A DNA stretch of 28,910 nt from Treponema sp. Lineage in GTDB: Bacteria > Spirochaetota > Spirochaetia > Treponematales > Treponemataceae. Below the pieces are notes generated by a model, which saw nothing but the letters and a program-made list of their open reading frames with translations, was not told where the DNA came from and did no database searches. The stretch's first letter is position 1. Every line of letters starts with the position of its first letter. The DNA lies in NCBI GenBank assembly GCA_004554075.1, contig SFOB01000023.1, forward strand, positions 1-28,910. Reading direction: 5' to 3'. The position numbers were made by a program, and so were the translations under genes. Shown one piece after another: positions 16,101 to 22,455 of this stretch.

Positions 16101-17076
16101 AACTAAAGAAAAAGCTAATAAAGGATATCTTCTTGCTATGGATTGTACTCCAAAAACTGGCGAAGGATATTCAGAAATAGCAGAATGGGATCCTTGGGAT
16201 TATAATGCCCGTTCAATAGGACCTACAAGTGCCTATATTTGTATAAAGAATTATAATATTTCTACAAGTTGGATAAGAGTTGCAGAACTTAATAAAGATT
16301 TGCATTTTGTTTCAACTTCTGGAGCTGAAAACACAACTGTTCAGAGAGCAACCAATAATACTACAATAACTCTTAAACCGACATCGCTTATGGATGGAAC
16401 AATTAATTCAGTTACAAAAGGGCCATTACAGGTATTAAGAGATGCAAAACATTATTATGCTATGGAATTATTTCGTGGCGATACACCAGTAATTGTAGAT
16501 AATAATAAATATGCATATAGAAATATAAATAATCATGAATTTGCAAAAATGGTTATGCTTATTTTTTCTGATGGCATGACTCAAATTGGTAAATTGGATT
16601 TTGATAAGGAAATAGAGAAAGGTGATGCTGGATTAGGAGGAAAGATAATTGCTAATCATGATGGACAAACAAGTAAAACTTATTCTTATCAATATATTAA
16701 CTATGCACCAAAACTTGAAATGCCTACTGGAAAAAAAGATGCTGTTTTACGTATAAGTACATCAGCTGACAGAAAAATGCATCGACATCTGGGAAGTCGT
16801 GGTGGTTGGCCAATGTCATTTGAATCTGTGCAAATAACAGTCCAGACTGTAGAAAAGATGCCAGCTTGTTACAGTAGGTCTATTACCTTTAAATTAGATA
16901 GCCATAATAGTGCATCTATAAATATTGAGACTGAAACTATTTCGATAAATAATGACGAAATACGCCGTGTTTATGTTCCATTTAAGATTTCTACATATCA
17001 AGAGTGGTATGATCCTACAGAATCAACAGATGGAGAATACATGCAGAATTCTCAATACGGCTTCTGGACAGAATAG
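13129..17076 (+). CDS. Large fibronectin-III-repeat lipoprotein
   Basis: 1315 residues. The signal peptide ends in the lipobox LAGC (Cys25), predicting a lipidated, envelope-anchored protein. At least three Fn3-like domains follow, at about 45-140, 140-245 and 245-375. Each has the LTW/VSW/LSW tryptophan and a late Tyr-rich strand. More divergent beta-rich segments follow, including LLVEWPAVQKAKDEY and DVKWNPVEGAAGY. The C-terminal third has no recognisable domain. Base composition changes along the gene: around 13621-13680 it is 47% GC, while 16501-16560 is 18% by hand count. The ATG at 13129 is chosen over the upstream TTG because the signal peptide starts there. A surface or periplasmic scaffold or adhesin role is inferred only from the Fn3 architecture. 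Confidence 0.82.
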   Translation: MKTKYFLRNAVLAAMMLLPLTLAGCRYDLVEGPSMDMNEEKNAADYKDFILPPASLTATQGESKAVVLTWPAVKNAVQYQVFAAESPFSTFSKVSETTSTETEITIEEEAGITKYYCISAVNYYGTVSSKSVVAMGSTLAVPIITAIDASEEGNSVTVSWWMDNCSSDTYAADVSFNVNVYALSAPNIKFKTLTVDGDTRQVEIDGLTSKTEYYFEVEVVKTDSTSKECSEKTSAETAHRVIPDAPQAFTVAQGVSKEKITLSWQLPEMVWYREQSGVSGFALHALYFNIYRKLSTQADSEYTLVHTYHVTPVDNYNLDDYTPGDTVTWDDENAVPEKKYTYYIQSVTDGTSVGKVITADSSKTEAVEGWLVSIPTFSINADYTKSEDLFSFTKIAFSFNVSFETFGQAYTYFIKREKYDLNDQTTLVPEGEYEWTYTSLSDLNEEKDVFEDPASALGYYKYTLYVCPANSTDSSNAYHSIEASGKFLVTNDANAVPVVEEFNLTDGYSNKFVLSFTYHSSYTYTIHWKNVVDGISQTEESLELPASTFENVTEGTLFEYEHTNGVNSGDRRIYSLEASMGLSERFRPNTDTTDKVYETLGTAAPVITEYDYDKLLVEWPAVQKAKDEYTVSAMYADESDELVIAEGDDANCEITKVTDGDSIKFTCVITKPAGYDDAEKSGKTIKFKVTAQNQESTDTTTSTIDVCTVGPAKIKTTIDSKYANIIDVKWNPVEGAAGYIISRITYKTATQRPDLIADDNVSNPDVYYYDVEQKTLTINSEPADSERVSVNIVQDKFKLTDTYKEAQSDTSPYEVNQSYISWGIPFGYTVIPVRKKGSVNDFTIAGRSVSFSGNTYRNVDEEFGSTKGYGLNVHAKKSESADTQVLEWYAPYKPTNNKVTGYYRVAGDSNNNWHKFSIAAPIEDSNGKLTTSFTTKEKIRTEDYELTEAYEYLIAYDQDEKNISVPSSFIKDTIIGLSKEEDSPSYNYTGLTKEKANKGYLLAMDCTPKTGEGYSEIAEWDPWDYNARSIGPTSAYICIKNYNISTSWIRVAELNKDLHFVSTSGAENTTVQRATNNTTITLKPTSLMDGTINSVTKGPLQVLRDAKHYYAMELFRGDTPVIVDNNKYAYRNINNHEFAKMVMLIFSDGMTQIGKLDFDKEIEKGDAGLGGKIIANHDGQTSKTYSYQYINYAPKLEMPTGKKDAVLRISTSADRKMHRHLGSRGGWPMSFESVQITVQTVEKMPACYSRSITFKLDSHNSASINIETETISINNDEIRRVYVPFKISTYQEWYDPTESTDGEYMQNSQYGFWTE

Positions 17077-17085
17077 GAGAAATAA

Positions 17086-19356
17086 ATGAAAAAGTTATTA
17101 TGTGTTTTTACAGTCTTGTTTACAGCTCTCTTATTTACCGGTTGTTATTCCTGGTTTGAAAATAAGATTTCCATGGATACAGAAACGGGAAGAATCAGTC
17201 TTGGAGATTTTCTCTATCAGGAACCAGAACTAACATCACTTTCCGCTCCTACACAGGTTCTTGTTTCTCAGGGATTGTATAGTGGAACAATAAAAATTCA
17301 TTGGGACGAGGTTCCTTATGCAAACTCTTACCGTATTGAGCGTGCTGTTATGGAACCGGATCCAACTACCGGTGCTTATAATGTTCCAGATGAAGGTAAT
17401 TTTCAGGTTTTGAGTAAATATGTTTACTCAAATAACTTTGTAGATACAATTCTTGCTGCTCCGAGTGATGCAAATAAGGAATATTCAAACCGTTACTATT
17501 ACCGCGTTAGTGCAGAAAATATTCCTAAAGGACTTGAATCAAGCGAGTTTACAGAAATAAAAGCTACCAGTTGTGGATGGCTTCTTCCACCTCCTGCTTC
17601 GATTGAAGCAGGAAAAGGCGAAAGTTCTGAATACATTCAGCTTTCATGGAGTCCAGTTCCATTGGCAAATAAATATATTATTTACCGTGGTGAAAAAGAA
17701 AACGGACTTGGAATGGAATATCTGGATAGTGTAACTGGTAATACTCATACATATAAAAATATTCTTGGTTCAAATGAAAAAGGAATTGAATTCTATTACA
17801 AAATCTGTGCAGAACGTTCGGACTATTCTCAGTCTGCATTTACAGGGCTTGCACTTGGATATTCTGCAAAGGAAGGTGCACCTATTGCTCCTGGTAATAT
17901 TAAAGTAACAAATGGAAAAGGAGTTTCAAAGAAATCTCTAGAAATTACATGGGATGCAGTTTCTACTCATACTACTGGTGGAATAGATTATAATGTAAAG
18001 TATTCAGTTTATCGTACAAGTTCTGTTGATTCAATTTATACTCTTGTCCGTAATAATATTACAGGAACGGGGGAAGTAAAAATAACAGATGAGTCCCTGC
18101 TTAAGCCTGGAATCAAATATTATTATTATGTTCAGACTATAGCGACAAATCCAAATGATTCCAGCGATATCTTAAAATCTTCGTTTAGTAAAACTGGACC
18201 TGGTATGAAAGATGAGGCTGCCGGATGGCTGCTTAGTGCTCCAGCCAGCTGTGAAGTTTTAGAGTCCAATGTCGATTCTAAAGTAATACTTCGCTGGACT
18301 CCTGCTGTTGGATATAAAGATGTTAATTACATGTATAACGTATATTCAATTGATACTTTGGATGGTGTGCCTCAGCTTATGGTTCATGACATTCAACCTG
18401 AAACTGATGTGACTATTTCTGATGACGAATACTATACTCTTGAAGTAGATAAAAAGCCATTCTATAGAATCTCTACAATAAATGAAACAGAAGGTAGCGT
18501 AGAAAGTGATTATGGCGCAATCATTGCTCCATGTCCTTCAGCTCCAATAAACGTAAAGGCTAGTAAGACTTCTTCTTTGAATGGAAAGATTGGTAACTAT
18601 AATCCTAACTCAAATGGAGTTTATCCGGTAGAGATTACCTGGAGTAAACCTGTTGGTGAGAATCCTTATGGATATTATGTTTACCGTTCTACAAAGCCTG
18701 ATTCTTCTTTCCGTAAGATTACAGATGAGCCTGTAACAGATGTGCTGAGTTTTATAGATGAAAATGAAACTGCAAGAGCCGGTACCTTCTACTATTACAA
18801 GGTTGTTTCACTGAATGTTCTTATGCAGGGTAAAAATGAAAATGAACAGACTCTTGATACCCGCGGTTACGGAGCTCTTACAAGAGAGCAATGGTTCCGT
18901 GAATATAATAAAACAATTATGAGTTCTCAGAATAAGGAAACAGGACTTAAGCTTATGCATAAAGACGCAACGGCAGCACTTGGTTCTGAAACAATTAATG
19001 GTAATTGTACTGGAACTTGTTCCTATAGTGCTACTATGCAGGGATTAGGAGCTCGTATCATCATTTACTATGATAAATATGCAGACTTTTATATAAACAA
19101 TGATCCTTCAGCTGGATATTACTTCCTGCTTACAGGTAATACAAATACCACTGCTAATATGAGTGCAAACGGAAGTATGGACGGTAAGAATACTGCAGGC
19201 GTTGAAGGAATGTATCCTGGATATGCAATATATGACAATGTTCAGATTAAGGGTGGTGCAGCAGCAGGAGGAACCTATACTGTCTGTACACAAGATAAAA
19301 ATGGTAATGCAATTCTTAATGAAGCTTTGATAAGCTGGACTGTTGGTGAAGAGTAG
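17086..19356 (+). CDS. Second fibronectin-III-repeat lipoprotein
   Basis: 756 residues with signal peptide and lipobox FTGC (Cys20). About five Fn3-like domains run from residue 50 to 585. Each opens with a Pro-Ala segment and has a single Trp strand (IKIHWDEV, IQLSWSPV, LEITWDAV, VILRWTPA, VEITWSKP) and a Tyr-rich strand. Domains 2 and 4 are introduced by GWLLPPPAS and GWLLSAPAS; the first lipoprotein has a related GWLVSIP. This suggests that the two genes share a common origin. The C-terminal 150 residues form a separate beta-rich domain with NGNCTGTCSYS. GGAG precedes the ATG, 9 bases after the previous stop, so both belong to one operon. Function is unknown beyond probable envelope display. 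Confidence 0.85.
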   Translation: MKKLLCVFTVLFTALLFTGCYSWFENKISMDTETGRISLGDFLYQEPELTSLSAPTQVLVSQGLYSGTIKIHWDEVPYANSYRIERAVMEPDPTTGAYNVPDEGNFQVLSKYVYSNNFVDTILAAPSDANKEYSNRYYYRVSAENIPKGLESSEFTEIKATSCGWLLPPPASIEAGKGESSEYIQLSWSPVPLANKYIIYRGEKENGLGMEYLDSVTGNTHTYKNILGSNEKGIEFYYKICAERSDYSQSAFTGLALGYSAKEGAPIAPGNIKVTNGKGVSKKSLEITWDAVSTHTTGGIDYNVKYSVYRTSSVDSIYTLVRNNITGTGEVKITDESLLKPGIKYYYYVQTIATNPNDSSDILKSSFSKTGPGMKDEAAGWLLSAPASCEVLESNVDSKVILRWTPAVGYKDVNYMYNVYSIDTLDGVPQLMVHDIQPETDVTISDDEYYTLEVDKKPFYRISTINETEGSVESDYGAIIAPCPSAPINVKASKTSSLNGKIGNYNPNSNGVYPVEITWSKPVGENPYGYYVYRSTKPDSSFRKITDEPVTDVLSFIDENETARAGTFYYYKVVSLNVLMQGKNENEQTLDTRGYGALTREQWFREYNKTIMSSQNKETGLKLMHKDATAALGSETINGNCTGTCSYSATMQGLGARIIIYYDKYADFYINNDPSAGYYFLLTGNTNTTANMSANGSMDGKNTAGVEGMYPGYAIYDNVQIKGGAAAGGTYTVCTQDKNGNAILNEALISWTVGEE

Positions 19357-19369
19357 GAGTTAATAAAAA

Positions 19370-19756
19370 ATGATGAATAAATTAGGATTTATGAAGAATA
19401 TGAAAAGTTTTAAAATTGGTGCTGTAGTTCTTGCAGCTGTTTTGGCGGTTTCTATGTTTATGGCTTCCTGCTATCTGCCTAATCCTCTTTACGGAACCTG
19501 GACAGATAACGATGGAAATAAAATTCAGTTTGTTGATGACGGTTCTTTCTCTGCAAGAATCAAAGAGACAGACGGTACAATTGATAATTACGAAGGAAGC
19601 TGGGCTACTGTAGATAACGTTCTTATTTTCAATATTAAGGGCGATACTTCTTATACAAGAAATACTGAATGGGATATTCGTGGTGCAATGCTTTACCTTA
19701 CCTGGACTGCAAACGGTAAGACTACAATGCTTAATCTCTATCACACAGCACGCTAA
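19370..19756 (+). CDS. Small lipoprotein with lipocalin-like fold signature
   Basis: 128 residues. A long N-region with several Lys precedes a hydrophobic stretch and the lipobox MASC (Cys34). The mature 94 residues begin YLPNPLYGTWTDNDGN and alternate short strands with Gly/Asp turns (KIQFVDDGSFSA, EGSWATVDNVLIF, LYLTWTANGK). This resembles small lipocalin-like or META-type bacterial proteins, but I cannot assign a family. AGGAG lies 10 bases before the ATG, 13 bases downstream of the second Fn3 lipoprotein. It belongs to the same operon and may be an accessory envelope subunit. Confidence 0.75.
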   Translation: MMNKLGFMKNMKSFKIGAVVLAAVLAVSMFMASCYLPNPLYGTWTDNDGNKIQFVDDGSFSARIKETDGTIDNYEGSWATVDNVLIFNIKGDTSYTRNTEWDIRGAMLYLTWTANGKTTMLNLYHTAR

Positions 19757-19775
19757 GGAAAGACAGGATTATACT

Positions 19776-20528
19776 ATGAAGAAAAATATCTTATTGCCTT
19801 TTGTATTTCTTATTTCTCTTTCTGCTTTTGCCTTTGAATTTGATTTAAGCCTTGATATGTTTAAGGACTGTAAAATCATTTTTGATGAAGGTGTGAGCTA
19901 TGCTCAGGTTACCAGAATTGAAAAGATGGAAAACCGTTCAAACTTTGTGCGTGAGAATATGATGATTGGTGCATATTTTTCGGCACAAACAATTGGTCTT
20001 CCACTTGTTGATTTTGAACTTGATGTTGGTGCTTACTATCCATTCTATTATGCTTTTAATGGAATGAAGCAGAAAACTAAAAACTTAATCAACTATTCTT
20101 TTGATGGCTTCTTTGGTGCACAGAAAACTTTTAAGCAGCTCAAGTATATTTACATTAACTGTGCTCTTGGTATGCATTATATGTATCAGCTTACAGATGA
20201 ATACCACATGCATTATGTAGGAATTGCTGGTGAACTTGGTGCTGAATGGCCTATCACTCAGAACTGGACAATTATCAACAGAAATTTTGTTTCTTATGAT
20301 AATGCAAATCTTGGCAGCAATAAAAATGTTCAGCCATTTGATGCAGCATATCATTATAGTATTGATCTTGGTGTACGCTATACTAAGCGTGTTCAGAATG
20401 ATTTCCCTTACTTTAAGACAAAGCCTAAGGCTCCAAAGGCTCCTAAAGAAAAGAAAGCTAAGAAGGCTAAAAAAAATGAACCTGCTGCTGAAGAATCTTC
20501 AGAAACAGGTTCAGATGTAAAAGCATAA
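19776..20528 (+). CDS. Probable outer-membrane beta-barrel protein with Lys/Pro-rich tail
   Basis: 250 residues from the ATG at 19776, which has AGGA 7 bases upstream; the frame is open earlier but overlaps the lipoprotein gene. A signal peptide (residues 1-19, ending SAFA) is followed by alternating aromatic strands such as LVDFELDVGAYYPFYYAF and YSIDLGVRYTKR. These fit a small outer-membrane barrel or OmpA-like beta domain. The last 40 residues are a Lys/Ala/Pro tail (PKAPKAPKEKKAKKAKK), unusual after a barrel and not ending in an aromatic residue. It is the last gene of the lipoprotein operon and lies 19 bases from the convergent icd stop. Barrel assignment is inferred from the strand pattern. 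Confidence 0.7.
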   Translation: MKKNILLPFVFLISLSAFAFEFDLSLDMFKDCKIIFDEGVSYAQVTRIEKMENRSNFVRENMMIGAYFSAQTIGLPLVDFELDVGAYYPFYYAFNGMKQKTKNLINYSFDGFFGAQKTFKQLKYIYINCALGMHYMYQLTDEYHMHYVGIAGELGAEWPITQNWTIINRNFVSYDNANLGSNKNVQPFDAAYHYSIDLGVRYTKRVQNDFPYFKTKPKAPKAPKEKKAKKAKKNEPAAEESSETGSDVKA

Positions 20529-20547
20529 TTTGCTTATTATCTTTTAA

Positions 20548-21744
20548 TTACAAACGCTCTTTTATTGCCGCAATATACTCCCAGCTGTTAAGAACTTTCT
20601 TAGCAGCTGGTTCTGCTATACGGGCAATGTCGCCTGTCATGTAGCCGTCTTCAATTGTCTGAAGGGTAGCGCGTTCAAGGCGTTTTGCAAAATCAACAAG
20701 CTCTGGAGTTCCGTCGAGTTCGCCGCGTTTAGCAAGAGCTCCTGTCCAGGCAAAAATTGTTGCTACCGGGTTTGTAGAAGTCTTTTCTCCCTTGAGGTAG
20801 CGGTAGTAGTGCTTCTGAACAGTTCCGTGGCTTGCTTCGTATTCAAAGTTTCCGTCCGGGCTAACAAGTACAGATGTCATCATGGCAAGTGAACCGCAGG
20901 CAGAAGCAATCATATCTGACATAACGTCGCCATCGTAGTTCTTTGTTGCCCACATGAATCCGCCTTCGCTTCTCATAACACGAGCTACAGCATCATCAAT
21001 CAAAGTATAGAAGTATTCAATTCCGGCAGCTTCGAACTTTGCCTTATATTCTTCATCAAATACACGCTGGAAAATTGCCTTGAAGTTTCCGTCGTAAGTT
21101 TTGCTGATTGTATCTTTTGCACCAAACCATACGCTCATTTTTCGGTCGAGGGCGTAAGTAAAACAGCAGCGTGCAAAGCTTTCAATAGAATTATCGAGGT
21201 TATGAATTCCCTGAATGATTCCAGGTCCCTTCATATCCATAATTGTTTTACGGATTTCTTTTCCGTCAACGCCTGTGAAAACAAGTTCTGCTTTTCCTGC
21301 AGTTGGACATTTGATTTCGCAGTTCTTGTAAACATCACCATAAGCATGGCGGCCAAGAACGATTGGCTTTTTCCAGCAGCTTACTGTTCCGTGGATATTA
21401 TTTACGAAAATCGGCTCACGGAAAACTGTACCGTCAAGCTCTGCACGGATAATTCCGTTAGGGCTAGGGGTGAGCTGCTTAAGATGATATTCTTCTACAC
21501 GAGCCTGGTTAGAAGTGATTGTTGCACACTTTACACCAACATGAAGGCGTTTGATTGCAGCGGCAGCTTCGTAAGTAATCTTGTCGTCTGAGTCGTCGCG
21601 GCTTTTGAGACCAAGGTCGAAGTATTCTGTCTTAAGATCAATATAAGGCAAAAGGAGTTCGTCCTTGATTACCTTCCACAAAACACGAGTCATTTCATCG
21701 CCGTCGAGTTCGGCGATTGCATTTTTCATCTGAATTTTTGCCAT
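20548..21744 (-). CDS. icd: NADP-dependent isocitrate dehydrogenase, eukaryotic-like homodimeric type
   Basis: Oxidatively decarboxylates isocitrate to 2-oxoglutarate, producing NADPH in the cytoplasm. 398 residues from the ATG at 21744. The substrate-binding run TPSPNGIIRAELDGTVFREP, then GRHAYGDVYK, the divalent-metal aspartates near YTLIDDAVARV and YDGDVMSDM, and the cofactor segment HGTVQKHYYRYLKG all follow the class that includes human IDH1/IDH2 rather than E. coli Icd. The NADP-contacting Arg-His pair of IDH1 reads Lys-His here. There is no Shine-Dalgarno; the promoter's -10 box is 9 bases before the ATG. It may be the main source of 2-oxoglutarate for glutamate synthesis if the TCA cycle is incomplete. 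Confidence 0.95.
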   Translation of the reverse strand: MAKIQMKNAIAELDGDEMTRVLWKVIKDELLLPYIDLKTEYFDLGLKSRDDSDDKITYEAAAAIKRLHVGVKCATITSNQARVEEYHLKQLTPSPNGIIRAELDGTVFREPIFVNNIHGTVSCWKKPIVLGRHAYGDVYKNCEIKCPTAGKAELVFTGVDGKEIRKTIMDMKGPGIIQGIHNLDNSIESFARCCFTYALDRKMSVWFGAKDTISKTYDGNFKAIFQRVFDEEYKAKFEAAGIEYFYTLIDDAVARVMRSEGGFMWATKNYDGDVMSDMIASACGSLAMMTSVLVSPDGNFEYEASHGTVQKHYYRYLKGEKTSTNPVATIFAWTGALAKRGELDGTPELVDFAKRLERATLQTIEDGYMTGDIARIAEPAAKKVLNSWEYIAAIKERL

Positions 21745-21753
21745 AGTAAATGT

Positions 21754-21782
21754 AGTATATAGAAAAACTACATACATTTCAA
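21754..21782 (-). promoter_or_regulatory. Sigma70-type promoter of icd (near-leaderless)
   Basis: On the minus strand: TTGAAA (21777-21782), a 17-base spacer and TATACT (21754-21759). Nine bases (ACATTTACT) then precede the ATG, leaving a 5' leader of at most two or three bases. Confidence 0.75.
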
Positions 21783-21831
21783 TTTACTCAAAAACAAAAA
21801 AATCTGTCACTTCTATAAAAAAAACGGGAGA

Positions 21832-22392
21832 TTATCGACCCCAGGTTAAAATCAGATCGTAGTTATCCTCGCGGACTTCGAAGTACTGGTTGTATTCGCC
21901 GCAGGTTGGGCAGTAGTCTGGGGCTTTTTCGCCGGTTACGATGTGACCGCACTTGAGACATTCCCAAACCTTTACGCTGCTCTTTGCGAGTTCTGCTTTT
22001 GAATCTTCGTCTTTGAGCAGAGAGCGGTAGCGGTCTTCGTGGCGTTTTTCGATTGATGCTACTGCGCGGAATTTTGCAGCAAGTTCCTTAAATCCTTCTT
22101 TTTCTGCAGTTTCTGCAAAGCCTACGTACATGTCTGTCCATTCGAAGTTTTCGCCATCTGCAGCATTCTTAAGATTTGTTTTTGTATCTGCAATACCTTC
22201 AAGTTCTGTCAACCACATTTTAGCGTGTTGCTCTTCGTTGTTTGCGGTTTTCTTGAAGATTTCGGCAATCTTGCTAAGTCCTTCTTTTTCTGCTACTGCC
22301 GAAAAGTATGTGTATTTGTTTCTTGCCTGTGATTCACCGGCAAAAGCTGCCTGCAAGTTTTTTTCTGTCTGGGTTCCTGCGTATTTGCTCAT
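21832..22392 (-). CDS. rbr: Rubrerythrin
   Basis: A cytoplasmic non-haem iron peroxidase that reduces hydrogen peroxide in anaerobes. 186 residues. An N-terminal four-helix ferritin-like domain carries the di-iron ligands in EKNLQAAFAGESQARNKY, EEQHAKMW and KRHEDRYRSLL. A C-terminal rubredoxin-like domain has CLKCG and CPTCG (two CxxC pairs). AGGAG lies 8 bases before the ATG at 22392; the upstream ATG at 22437 lacks this. It is downstream of feoAB with its own promoter at 22426-22454, whose -35 box abuts the feoAB stop. The grouping with iron import and a Fur-like box suggests an iron/peroxide stress cluster in an obligate or near-obligate anaerobe. Confidence 0.95.
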   Translation of the reverse strand: MSKYAGTQTEKNLQAAFAGESQARNKYTYFSAVAEKEGLSKIAEIFKKTANNEEQHAKMWLTELEGIADTKTNLKNAADGENFEWTDMYVGFAETAEKEGFKELAAKFRAVASIEKRHEDRYRSLLKDEDSKAELAKSSVKVWECLKCGHIVTGEKAPDYCPTCGEYNQYFEVREDNYDLILTWGR

Positions 22393-22425
22393 TTTTTTTG
22401 CTCCTATAAATTGAATATTATTACT

Positions 22426-22454
22426 ATTATGAGTCATAAAACGGTAGAAATCAA
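22426..22454 (-). promoter_or_regulatory. Promoter of rubrerythrin
   Basis: On the minus strand: TTGATT (22449-22454), a 17-base spacer and CATAAT (22426-22431), 33 bases before the ATG. This allows rbr to be expressed independently of feoAB. Confidence 0.65.
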
Positions 22455-22455
22455 G

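Noticed and set aside
22403..22409. Extra copy of the CCTATAA motif near rubrerythrin
   Set aside because: It is solitary and is simply the complement of the rubrerythrin Shine-Dalgarno context (TTATAGGAG).
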